From an uncultured Phycisphaerales bacterium (GTDB taxonomy: Bacteria > Planctomycetota > Phycisphaerae > Sedimentisphaerales > Anaerobacaceae), in the NCBI GenBank assembly GCA_937868145.1, contig CALMMH010000709.1, positions 1 through 7,886 on the forward strand: a stretch of 7,886 nucleotides of DNA, given 5' to 3'. The translations under genes were made by a program, and so were the position numbers. This document shows, in pieces, positions 1 through 6,641 of the stretch. Below the pieces are notes generated by a model. That model saw nothing but the letters and a program-made list of their open reading frames with translations, made no database searches and was not told the DNA's origin. The first letter of the stretch is position 1. Each line of letters opens with the position of its first letter.

Positions 1-743
1 ACCGGCTGATCGCCCGCAACTCCTCCGGCCAGACGCTCAGCATCACGGCCATCATCAAAACTCAGGGCAGCGACACCAAGCTGGTCGGCCAGATGCAGCC
101 GTACTACGAGGCCCGGAACCTCGTCGGTGTTCGTAGTGACGCCGTAAGGCGCTCCGCTGATGCCCTTACGGGCACACTACCGACCATCCCGCCGCTGGTC
201 AGCCAGATCTCCGACGGCGAGAACGGCGGCGTCATGATGAACGAATTCCCGCCCAAGTACATTCAGGCGACGCAGGAGAGCAGCGGGGGGCCGACGCCGT
301 CGGTGAATGTCAGCGAGTACCTCGAACACCTCGATTCGCTCGGCATCCAGGAGGCGGATTTTCCGGCGATTCAGCCGGCCATGCAGCATCGGATCTGGGA
401 GCGATTCAGGCCGGGGGCCGGACCCGAGGCCCTGGCCGCTGCGATCGAGCAACTGTCGCGGGAGGACTCGCGATTTCACGTCGAAGGCGGAAGCTGGACG
501 AACAACATCTCCTGGGTCCGCGGCTACCAGGACGTGCTCAAACCGATGGAGGCCGCCAGCGCGAGGTTCAACGAGCGGATGCTGCGTCGGGGTATTTCCC
601 CATCCGATCCGCAATACCGCAACGCCCTTTTTCATCTGCTCACGAGCCAGACCAGCTGCTATCGCTACTGGGGCCAGGGGTGTTGGGCCGACTGGGGCCG
701 GGAACTGTGTCGGAGAACGATGGCGTCGATTCCGGATGATTGA
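1..743 (+). CDS. Glycoside hydrolase family 57-like protein, C-terminal part (5' end outside window)
   Basis: The frame is open from base 3 to a TGA at 741-743, giving 246 residues without a start; the ATG at 93 is internal, because similar-looking protein continues upstream of it (a TAIIKTQGSD stretch just before). Family-level reading: the SDGENGG motif (Asp codon 213-215) matches GH57 conserved region 4, where the Asp is the acid/base in characterised members such as the Thermococcus litoralis 4-alpha-glucanotransferase. The VMMNEFP stretch, the GGSWTNNISW stretch and the terminal SCYRYWGQG...WADWGRELCRR block are, from memory, typical of a bacterial/archaeal GH57 subgroup. GH57 enzymes are retaining alpha-glucan hydrolases or transferases; the substrate of this subgroup is not known to me. 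The nucleophile Glu lies upstream of the window. Odd feature: residues around VRSDAVRRSADALTGTL are encoded by a palindromic repeat (133-180). No signal sequence can be judged. Confidence 0.85.
   Translation, partial: RLIARNSSGQTLSITAIIKTQGSDTKLVGQMQPYYEARNLVGVRSDAVRRSADALTGTLPTIPPLVSQISDGENGGVMMNEFPPKYIQATQESSGGPTPSVNVSEYLEHLDSLGIQEADFPAIQPAMQHRIWERFRPGAGPEALAAAIEQLSREDSRFHVEGGSWTNNISWVRGYQDVLKPMEAASARFNERMLRRGISPSDPQYRNALFHLLTSQTSCYRYWGQGCWADWGRELCRRTMASIPDD
133..180. repeat. REP/BIME-like palindromic element inside the GH57 gene
   Basis: The 48-bp element has perfect outer arms GTAGTG (133-138) and CACTAC (175-180). Inside are two mini-hairpins: CGCC-GTAA-GGCG (140-151) and TGCCC-TTAC-GGGCA (161-174). 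Both hairpins and the outer arms share one symmetry centre (156.5), so the element is two head-to-head GTAG-headed hairpins. That is the architecture of bacterial REP sequences paired as a BIME, which are spread by RAYT (Y1-type) transposases. The length is a multiple of three and the frame stays open through it. Seen directly: the symmetry and the GTAG heads. Inferred: that it is a mobile or dispersed repeat. No RAYT gene is in the window. Confidence 0.65.
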
Positions 744-815
744 GGGATTCGCAGCGGGCAACCTCGCCAGTTCCCTAAAGCGTACCTGCGGGGGGAAGGT
801 ATGATTGTTGGTGGT

Positions 816-871
816 TGATTTTTGATTTGGAGGACGCGGTGCGCGACCTTGAACCTGCCAATCAAAAATCA
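816..871. repeat. AT-rich inverted repeat (TGATTTTTGATT arms) upstream of the protease gene
   Basis: Left arm TGATTTTTGATTTGG (816-830) and right arm CCAATCAAAAATCA (858-871) are reverse complements apart from one extra T, around a 27-base GC-rich loop. The arms stand out from the GC-rich surroundings. It lies in the 744-1001 spacer, where I see no convincing gene. It could act as a factor-independent terminator for the GH57 gene, but the loop is long and the stem AT-rich, so a dispersed intergenic repeat is equally likely. A TACAAT box at 885-890 resembles a -10 box but has no good -35. Confidence 0.5.
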
Positions 872-983
872 TAGCTCTGGCGATTACAATCAGAGTCTCG
901 AATGCACGGCCCCGGGCATTACCGTGGGCCCGGCCCAGGACACGGCCGACTGCCTGACGTTCGAACCGGAAGAATGAGCCGAC

Positions 984-1065
984 ATTGATGAAGGATGATC
1001 GATGATGGATGATTTGTTCGCCCGGTCGGCGACTTGTCGCCAATTATCCGTCATTCTTCATCAAT
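984..1065. repeat. Long imperfect inverted repeat spanning the protease start codon
   Basis: Arms ATTGATGAAGGATGA (984-998) and TCATTCTTCATCAAT (1051-1065) are reverse complementary at 14 of 15 positions. Weaker pairing continues inwards (GGAT 1007-1010 with ATCC 1046-1049; TTG 1014-1016 with CAA 1041-1043). A separate perfect hairpin GGCGAC-TT-GTCGCC sits at 1028-1041. The left arm is made of GATGA-type repetitions. The repeat contains the ribosome binding site, both candidate ATG codons and about the first 22 codons of the M48 gene. Confidence 0.6.
991..995 (+). promoter_or_regulatory. Ribosome binding site of the M48 protease gene
   Basis: AAGGA lies 6 bases before the ATG at 1002 and 9 bases before the in-frame ATG at 1005. 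It supports a start here although the following N-terminus looks repeat-derived. No other in-frame ATG occurs before the first membrane segment. Confidence 0.5.
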
Positions 1066-2171
1066 CATCAATCCCGAAGGACTACTTCCGGAGCAAACTC
1101 ACGATCGGTTTGCTGAAAGTAGTCGTGACGGTTGCGTTCATTCTCGTCCTTCTGTTGACCGGTGCTTCCCACCGGCTGCACGACTGGATCAGCGGTCTGA
1201 ACGCCAACTATTATCTCCAGTTGACCGGCTATCTGCTGGCCTTCCTGATGGGCTACTCTCTGGTCCTTCTCGGTCTGGATTTTTATGGCGACGTGATTCT
1301 GGAGCGACGCTACAACCTGTCGAACCAGACGATCGCGGGCTGGTTCGTCCGCAGCGTCAAGGCGTGGGCGCTTTCGGCGGCTCTGGCGGTTCTGTCGTTC
1401 AACCTGCTTTACGCCTTGTTTCGCCTGCTCCCGGACTGGTGGTGGATTGCGGCCTCCATCGGATGGTTCGTTCTGCTGGTTCTGATGAGCAAGATCACCC
1501 CGGCGGTCATCGTGCCGCTGTTCTACAAACTGCGACCGCTGACCGACCGCGATCTGGCGGACCGTTTAATGGCTCTGGCCCACCGCTGCGGTGTCCGCAT
1601 CACCCGGGTTTTCGAGATCCGCTTGAGCAAGGAAACGAAGAAGGCCAATGCCGCCGTGATCGGGCTGGGCAGCGAGCGACGAATTGTGATTGGGGATACC
1701 CTGCTGGATCTGTGCTCGCACGATGAGATCGAGGCCGTCTTTGCCCATGAGCTCGGTCACGTGGCTCTGCGGCACAGTTGGAAGTTGCTCGGCGTCGCTG
1801 CGGCGTCCTCCGTCGCCGGTTTCTACATTTTGCACCTGTTTTACGGTCGCCTCGCAACGGCTGTGGGTTTCGAAGGCGCATCGGATATTGCCGCAGTCCC
1901 GCTGCTGATGCTCTGGATCATGATCCTGGATCTGATCTCCAAGCCTTTCCAGGCGGCTCTCTCAAGGCATTTTGAGAAACAAGCGGATCTGTTCATCCTC
2001 GACAAAGTCGAGAAGCCTGAGCCCCTGGCCTCCGCGCTGAACAAGCTGGCCGGTCGGAATCTCGCCGACCCCGAGCCCAGCCGGCTCGTCGAATTGCTCT
2101 TCTACACCCATCCGCCCATCGCCAAACGAATCGCCTATCTCCGTCAGGCGTCGCGGCTTCAGGCCGGCTGA
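1002..2171 (+). CDS. M48 family (Ste24/CAAX-type) membrane zinc metalloprotease
   Basis: A 389-residue integral-membrane protease. The zinc site is visible: HELGH at residues 249-253 (His249 and His253 as ligands, Glu250 catalytic), a third ligand Glu325 in the SRHFEKQAD motif, with Asp329 in the conserved AD pair, and a C-terminal THPP motif (His370) followed by RI. Hydrophobic segments at about 36-53, 70-92, 119-141, 146-175, 261-281 and 297-313 fit the M48A (Ste24p) topology, including the extra N-terminal helices of the Peptidase_M48_N region. Eukaryotic Ste24 cleaves CAAX proteins; bacterial relatives are thought to act in membrane-protein quality control, so the substrate is unknown. 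The first ~24 residues come from an inverted repeat and lack family resemblance; homology-like sequence begins near KDYFRSKL. It stands alone on this strand, converging on the cytochrome gene. Confidence 0.88.
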   Translation: MMDDLFARSATCRQLSVILHQSSIPKDYFRSKLTIGLLKVVVTVAFILVLLLTGASHRLHDWISGLNANYYLQLTGYLLAFLMGYSLVLLGLDFYGDVILERRYNLSNQTIAGWFVRSVKAWALSAALAVLSFNLLYALFRLLPDWWWIAASIGWFVLLVLMSKITPAVIVPLFYKLRPLTDRDLADRLMALAHRCGVRITRVFEIRLSKETKKANAAVIGLGSERRIVIGDTLLDLCSHDEIEAVFAHELGHVALRHSWKLLGVAAASSVAGFYILHLFYGRLATAVGFEGASDIAAVPLLMLWIMILDLISKPFQAALSRHFEKQADLFILDKVEKPEPLASALNKLAGRNLADPEPSRLVELLFYTHPPIAKRIAYLRQASRLQAG

Positions 2172-2180
2172 GCGGATCGG

Positions 2181-2251
2181 ACATGCATTGCCACGGACCG
2201 GCGCCGAGGAATACGGACGCTGGCATGTCTGTGACGGTCCGTGAGCGTCCG
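2181..2251. repeat. Overlapping short inverted repeats between convergent genes
   Basis: Three perfect inverted pairs interleave in this spacer: ACATGC (2181-2186)/GCATGT (2223-2228), CACGGACC (2192-2199)/GGTCCGTG (2236-2243), and CGGACGCT (2214-2221)/AGCGTCCG (2244-2251). Their centres differ, so they would form alternative hairpins. The position between two converging stop codons suits a bidirectional transcription terminator, but there is no T-run, so that role is an inference. Confidence 0.45.
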
Positions 2252-2266
2252 TGGTCGTCCGCGAGA
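2227..2266. repeat. Four tandem 10-bp units (GTCCGTG type)
   Basis: Four consecutive 10-bp units read GTCTGTGACG, GTCCGTGAGC, GTCCGTGGTC and GTCCGCGAGA. The first seven bases follow GTCYGYG and the last three vary. The array ends 5 bases before the stop codon of the leftward cytochrome gene. The period of about one helical turn would place units on the same DNA face. Function unknown. Confidence 0.6.
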
Positions 2267-2271
2267 ATCGA

Positions 2272-4239
2272 TCACAACGACAGGATGTACTCCACCAGAG
2301 CGTCGATCTCCTCCTCGCTCAGGTGCGAAGTCCGCCCGTGCTTGTCGCTGAAGTTCCGCGTCGTGAGGACGTCCTTGAGGGTCACGGCGCTGCCGTCGTG
2401 GAGGTAGGGGCCCGTCCGCCAGAGTTCGACGCAGGTGGGCGTGTCGAATGCGTCGCTGCGGTCCAGGGCGGACCTTGTCCCCACATCGACGGTTTTCAGC
2501 GAGGTGAACAGGGGGGCCGGATGGCAGCCGGAACAGCCTACCTCGGGGTTCTCGAAGAGGGCTCGGCCTTTGCGGGCCTTGTCCGAGAGCACGCCATTGA
2601 CCAGGTACGGGCTGGCCTCGGGCGTCATCGACCGCAGATACGCGCGAACCGCATTGAGGTCACCTTCCTCGATCTCGCGGAACTGGATGAATTGGAAACC
2701 CTTCTGGGTTGCCTCTTCCATGTTGGCGCGAGTTCCCAGGGACATCAGCGGAGGGGTTTTGTGCGACCAAAGCAGCGAACGAGCGTTCTTGGGGTTTCCG
2801 ATGCCGTCGTTGAGCAGGTCCCAGTTCAAGCCGTCGGCTCGGCCGTCCGGATGGCAAGAGACGCAACTGAGCCAATTCTGAAAGCTGTGCCGGCCGTCGT
2901 GGAACACAAATTCGCCGTGGCGAACTGCGTCCGGGGCCGGTTGGGGACCCAGGCCGATTCGTTTGAGCACCTGACAGCGGTTTGGATCCAGGGCCAACAC
3001 CTCGCCTGAGAAGTAGCTGGCCACCATCAACTGCTTGCCGTCCGGCGACATGGCGATGGAACGCGGTCCCTTGACGGCGATCGGGACTCGCGAGATCAGT
3101 CCGGCCGCATACAGAGCGCTGAGATGGTAAGAAAGTTGATCGCGTTTGGCCGGGTCCTGCTGGATCTGCCGCCAGATGGCCGCGGCGTCGCCGGCATCGG
3201 ATTTGGCGTCCGAGGTCTGGGACTCCTCCGGCCGGCCGGCCAGAAGTTTGTGAAGCCGGGCGAGTTCGATCCTTGCGATCTGCTGTGCGCCGGCAATGCT
3301 GATCCAGGCCGTGCCGCCGTCGGGCGAAAGGGCGATGCCCCAGGGATCGGCGGCGCCTTCCGTCACGGTGTCGAGCAGAACGGTGGCGTAGACCTGCTTC
3401 TGGGCCAGATCGATGATGCTCAGGGCGTTCGTGTTGACCCACCCTCGGTCGAGTTGCGTCGTCGGCAGCATGGTCCGGCCGCGCGTGTGGACGAGGTAGG
3501 CCCATCGGCCGTCGGGCGACAGTCTGACTTGGCGAACGTTGGCGGAATTGTCCGGCAGAGGGATATCGGCGATCTTCGTGCCGCCGACCAGATCGATCAG
3601 ACTGACGACGGCGGTTGACGTGTGCTCGGCCGCCGAGCCCGAGGGCAACAGATTGGCAATCACAGCCAATCGTTCATCCGGCGTGATGGCTGCGAAGTAC
3701 GGGTGCTTGCCGGCGGTGGTCGATGCACGCAAGGCGCCGGTCTTGAAATCTACAATCGAGACGGTTTGCAGTCCGAAATCGCAGATGACCAGCAAGCCCT
3801 TGTCCCTCGCTGCGGCTATGCCGACGGGTTTGGGGCCCACAAAAAAACGCCGCAGGACCTGTCCCGTTTCGGTGTCCACCTCCGCCACGCTCCCGGCGTC
3901 ATATTCGCACACCGCGACTTTCCCGGTCGATTCCCACGCCAGGCCCGAAGGTCTGCCGCGCAGGGGAACGGTCGTCGCCAGATCGCCCGTACCGGTGTCG
4001 AAGACATAGAGGCAGCCCGCGGTTCGGTCTGTGACGGCCAACTTGCGGCTGTCGGGCGAGAAGGCCAGATCGAAGGGCGAGCGATATTCCCGCTCTTGTC
4101 GCTGCCGGGGACCGCCGGAGTCCCCCATGCCTCGCTCCATGGCTTGGACGACAGGCTCGTAAAGGTTCACGCCGGCCCCCGTCAACAGCAGCAGGACGCC
4201 AAAGACGATCAATGCGACGACAGGAAGTCTCTTATGCAT
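2272..4239 (-). CDS. Membrane-anchored YVTN beta-propeller/di-heme cytochrome c fusion
   Basis: A 655-residue protein predicted to face the periplasm. A hydrophobic segment at about 5-26 is a signal anchor. Residues ~52-425 are a beta-propeller of YVTN/WD-like blades (repeated LSPDG/FSPD and V.DT.TG motifs). A helical, charged insertion at ~328-385 interrupts it. The C-terminal third is a di-heme cytochrome of the MauG/CcpA peroxidase type: CVSCH at 459-463, CSGCH at 569-573, and the GPYLHDGSA motif with His614, a common conserved site in this family. The expected role is electron transfer or peroxide-dependent oxidation; the substrate is unknown. I chose the ATG at 4239 rather than the upstream one at 4296, because it places the anchor at the N-terminus and overlaps the preceding gene's TAA by 8 bases (ATGCATAA), typical of translational coupling. 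The ribosome binding site is weak, consistent with coupling. Confidence 0.87.
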   Translation of the reverse strand: MHKRLPVVALIVFGVLLLLTGAGVNLYEPVVQAMERGMGDSGGPRQRQEREYRSPFDLAFSPDSRKLAVTDRTAGCLYVFDTGTGDLATTVPLRGRPSGLAWESTGKVAVCEYDAGSVAEVDTETGQVLRRFFVGPKPVGIAAARDKGLLVICDFGLQTVSIVDFKTGALRASTTAGKHPYFAAITPDERLAVIANLLPSGSAAEHTSTAVVSLIDLVGGTKIADIPLPDNSANVRQVRLSPDGRWAYLVHTRGRTMLPTTQLDRGWVNTNALSIIDLAQKQVYATVLLDTVTEGAADPWGIALSPDGGTAWISIAGAQQIARIELARLHKLLAGRPEESQTSDAKSDAGDAAAIWRQIQQDPAKRDQLSYHLSALYAAGLISRVPIAVKGPRSIAMSPDGKQLMVASYFSGEVLALDPNRCQVLKRIGLGPQPAPDAVRHGEFVFHDGRHSFQNWLSCVSCHPDGRADGLNWDLLNDGIGNPKNARSLLWSHKTPPLMSLGTRANMEEATQKGFQFIQFREIEEGDLNAVRAYLRSMTPEASPYLVNGVLSDKARKGRALFENPEVGCSGCHPAPLFTSLKTVDVGTRSALDRSDAFDTPTCVELWRTGPYLHDGSAVTLKDVLTTRNFSDKHGRTSHLSEEEIDALVEYILSL

Positions 4240-5176
4240 ACCACGCCCGATCCCGACTCTTGAATCCCTCAAGTATTTTTCTGGTGATGATCGCATCCTC
4301 GCGCACCTGGAAGTCGAACATCCCGACGCAGATGAAATCGGCTCCGCCCTCGAAGGCGTACTGGAACCCGCTGGTCGGATGAATCGCCCCGGCGGCCAGG
4401 GTCTTGAACGCGATCCACGGCTTCTTCACGGTCTTCATGAATTGGATCGTCTCCCGGGGCGTCGGCTCCCAGAAGTTATCCGCGTTGTTGGAGACGACGT
4501 CCGTTCCCTGGTCCGATCGACGGGACGACCAGTAATTCGTGTGGTGCAACGTCTTGACGTAGAAGTCGGGATCGAAGCCGCGGGCTTCCGAGTTGACGAT
4601 CACGTCGAGCACGTGGGCTCCGAGCCCGCCGGGGACGCCCTGGGACTTGATGAACTCGACGCATTCGCCGAGTTTGTCCGTATGGCCGTCCTTGAGCCAG
4701 CGGTCGCCGATGACGCCCTGGATGTAGACCGCGGAAGCGCCCCAGTCGATGGAGGCCTTGATGTTGGTCGTGAGATCGTTCGGCTCGGGATGTCCCTCGG
4801 CGATCCACTGGATCTTGCCGCCTCGCTTCCAATGGGCCTTGAACACGTCCATCGGTTTCTTGCGGGGATCGGCGATGATCGCATTGACGCCGCACTCTTC
4901 GAGAACCGCCAGCGTATCGAGCACCTTCTCCGGCGTGTTGTAGTGATCCATCAGGTTGTGTACGTAATGGAGGTCGCGGGAATGGGCCCAGCCGCTGATC
5001 AGGTTGCCGCCGGAAATCAGTCGGCTGATCGTGAGGTTCTTGATCCGGCCCATGGGCATGCCTCCGACGCCGGTTTCGGCTGCCGGGGAGTGTTCCGATC
5101 CGCCTGCGATTACCGCTCCCGCTGCGGCGGCCACGGACGTCTTCATGAAATCACGACGATCGACTTGCTGTGCCAT
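4232..5176 (-). CDS. Tat-exported TIM-barrel-like protein of unknown function
   Basis: A 314-residue protein starting at the ATG at 5176, preceded by GGAAAGGG 8 bases upstream; the frame is open further upstream but would add a non-homologous Arg-rich stretch crossing the promoter. The N-terminus is a twin-arginine signal: DRRDFMK (Arg7, Arg8), then an Ala-rich hydrophobic run to ~25. The mature part has alternating beta/alpha character with strand-like segments at ~149-154, 183-193, 205-217, 253-265 and 279-288, which suggests an (alpha/beta)8 barrel. Recognisable blocks are the LISGGNLISGWAHSRD region (51-68), the HHTNYWS stretch (211-217) and the KPWIAFKTLAAGAI region (252-265). The type recalls planctomycete proteins distantly similar to aldo/keto reductases or sugar-metabolism barrels; no cofactor site is evident to me, so no reaction is assigned. 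Tat export suggests folding in the cytoplasm, possibly with a cofactor or metal. It is co-transcribed with the cytochrome gene, so a redox partnership is plausible. Confidence 0.82.
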   Translation of the reverse strand: MAQQVDRRDFMKTSVAAAAGAVIAGGSEHSPAAETGVGGMPMGRIKNLTISRLISGGNLISGWAHSRDLHYVHNLMDHYNTPEKVLDTLAVLEECGVNAIIADPRKKPMDVFKAHWKRGGKIQWIAEGHPEPNDLTTNIKASIDWGASAVYIQGVIGDRWLKDGHTDKLGECVEFIKSQGVPGGLGAHVLDVIVNSEARGFDPDFYVKTLHHTNYWSSRRSDQGTDVVSNNADNFWEPTPRETIQFMKTVKKPWIAFKTLAAGAIHPTSGFQYAFEGGADFICVGMFDFQVREDAIITRKILEGFKSRDRAWYA

Positions 5177-5219
5177 AGTCTGCACCCTTTCCAGTCGTTG
5201 GTCCGTTGTTGTCCGCCTC

Positions 5220-5248
5220 AGTATACGGGGACCGGGCCGCCTCTTCAA
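5220..5248 (-). promoter_or_regulatory. Sigma-70-like promoter of the Tat-protein/cytochrome operon
   Basis: Read on the minus strand, TTGAAG (5248-5243) and TATACT (5225-5220) are separated by 17 bases. The expected start near 5213 gives a leader of about 37 bases to the ATG at 5176. The same TATACT box preceded by CCCG occurs upstream of the beta-helix gene. Apart from this promoter and the ribosome binding site, the 5177-5273 spacer shows nothing else clear. Confidence 0.6.
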
Positions 5249-5273
5249 GGGACAAGATTCAGACGGCTGCCTG

Positions 5274-6605
5274 TCAGTTGCTGCTGTTGAGGCCGATCTG
5301 GACATTGCCTGCGGATTCGTTGGCGATCCGCTCGGCGCCGGTGAAGACGTTTTCCGCGATGACGGCCCGGCGGACGTTCTTGCCCAGTTGGATTTGCGGG
5401 CGGTCCTGGCGGAACTCGCAGCCGCGGACGAGCACCGTGCCCCCTCGGGCCTGGATGGCAGGGAGGTTGCCCTCTTTGCCGCCCCACTGGGTGAAGGTGC
5501 AGTCGCCGAAGCCGACGGTGCCCTTGCCCGCGATCTTGGCGATCTGATTGCAGGGGCCCCAGAAGGCGCAGTTCACGAAGCGGATGGAGCCCGTGTTGGC
5601 CTCCATGATCTCGATCATCGTCGGGTCCGGGCCGTGGAAGGAGACGAACTCGCCGTTGGTGATCAGGATGCCGAAGGGAGCGGACTGCTCGACGACGAGG
5701 GCCGTGTGACAGTCGTCGGCTCCGATGCCGAGGAAGTTGCCGTTGCAGACGCCGGCCTTGCTGGCGGCGAACTTATAGCCCACTTTGTACCCGAAGCAGA
5801 ACGTGTTCAGCACGTACTCCCAGTCGGAGCGGGCGAAAATGAAGGCCTCGCCGTTTTCCATCTGCCACTGGAACAGGCCCGGCTTGTTGCTCCACCATGG
5901 GTTGAAGTGCACGTTCTCGATCCGGCCGATGTCGTAGATCGAATCGACGTAGATGCCCCGTCGCAAAGGCTGGCCGTGCACGTTGCGGATCAGATGACGC
6001 TCGTTCTGCGTGGCGTCGATGCCGTTGTACGGGTTCAGCAGCTCGACGTCGAGGACCGCGGGGTTCTTGCCCCGCATGGAAATCGCCCAGGGGTACGCCT
6101 GGGGCGCGGCGTCGGCGATCTGCTGGGGATAATAGATCACCACGCCTTTGAGCGTGCTGTTGGTGTTGAGCGTGAGGAAGGACGCTGCCTCCTCGTTGCC
6201 GGCGCCTTCGGTGACGAGGAACGTGGTGCCGTCGTCGGTGGGCTTGGGCAGGCCGCGGTCGCGGAGGCCGTTGTGAGCCGGGACCGATTCCCACATCCCG
6301 GCCAGCGTCACGGCGTTGGGCACGTTCAGATGCCCGGCGAAGAAGTAGTTGCCGCGAGGAGCCAGGACGGTCCCGCCACCCGCTTGGCCGGCTGTATCCA
6401 GGGCTTTCTGGAATGCGGCGGTGTCGTCGGCCTTGCCGTCGCCAACGGCTCCGAAGCGGCGGACGTCATAGCCCTGCGGAGCGATCGTCTGGGCCGTCTC
6501 CTCCCCCAGAGCCACGGCCGATGTCACGAGAGACATCACGAGGATGTGGACGAGGTATCGCTTGGAATGGGATTCACGATGGTCCCTGCGCTGCATGGTC
6601 TGCAT
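5274..6605 (-). CDS. Secreted pectate-lyase-superfamily beta-helix protein
   Basis: A 443-residue protein. Residues 1-16 are polar and basic, ~17-32 are hydrophobic, and a cleavage site likely follows near AVALG (30-34), so it is probably secreted by Sec. Residues ~46-110 hold the N-terminal signature of the Pectate_lyase_3 family: YDVRRFGAVGDGKADDTAAF, then a GGGTV-LAPRGNYFF strand pair. The rest has short repeated V/I/F-rich rungs with N and G at turns (for example VNCAFWG, FGDCTFTQW, VRGCEFRQ), as in right-handed parallel beta-helices. Such folds bind or cleave polysaccharides (polygalacturonase, pectate lyase, phage tailspikes); catalytic residues and substrate cannot be assigned. The ATG at 6605 is chosen over that at 6596 because AGGAG sits 8 bases upstream. 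It has its own promoter, and a separate one follows its 3' end. Confidence 0.85.
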   Translation of the reverse strand: MQTMQRRDHRESHSKRYLVHILVMSLVTSAVALGEETAQTIAPQGYDVRRFGAVGDGKADDTAAFQKALDTAGQAGGGTVLAPRGNYFFAGHLNVPNAVTLAGMWESVPAHNGLRDRGLPKPTDDGTTFLVTEGAGNEEAASFLTLNTNSTLKGVVIYYPQQIADAAPQAYPWAISMRGKNPAVLDVELLNPYNGIDATQNERHLIRNVHGQPLRRGIYVDSIYDIGRIENVHFNPWWSNKPGLFQWQMENGEAFIFARSDWEYVLNTFCFGYKVGYKFAASKAGVCNGNFLGIGADDCHTALVVEQSAPFGILITNGEFVSFHGPDPTMIEIMEANTGSIRFVNCAFWGPCNQIAKIAGKGTVGFGDCTFTQWGGKEGNLPAIQARGGTVLVRGCEFRQDRPQIQLGKNVRRAVIAENVFTGAERIANESAGNVQIGLNSSN

Positions 6606-6613
6606 TTGTCTGA

Positions 6614-6618
6614 CTCCT
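6614..6618 (-). promoter_or_regulatory. Ribosome binding site of the beta-helix gene
   Basis: On the minus strand AGGAG lies 8 bases before the ATG at 6605, the best Shine-Dalgarno match in the window. It decides the start at 6605 over the internal ATG at 6596. Confidence 0.65.
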
Positions 6619-6641
6619 GGCTCGTTGATTCAATGACACCA

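Noticed and set aside
849..890. Promoter for the M48 gene from TTGAAC (849-854) and TACAAT (885-890)
   Set aside because: The two boxes are 30 bases apart, far outside the range for sigma-70, and neither has a good partner at normal spacing.
177..1043. Minus-strand open frame of 288 codons over the GH57 gene and spacer
   Set aside because: It is opposite the conserved GH57 motifs, is Arg/Pro-rich, and runs through the inverted-repeat spacer, so it is a shadow frame.
2227..2266. CRISPR array
   Set aside because: Units are only 10 bp with 3-base variable parts; there are no spacers of normal length and no cas genes.
2251..3009. Plus-strand open frame of 252 codons opposite the cytochrome domain
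   Set aside because: The opposite strand encodes two CxxCH heme motifs, which fixes the coding strand.
4240..4296. Upstream start for the cytochrome gene at 4296
   Set aside because: It would add 19 polar residues before the signal anchor and lie deep within the preceding gene; the ATG at 4239 gives an 8-base coupled overlap.
4379..5290. Plus-strand open frame of 303 codons
   Set aside because: Antisense to the Tat-signal protein, whose signal peptide and conserved blocks define the real strand.
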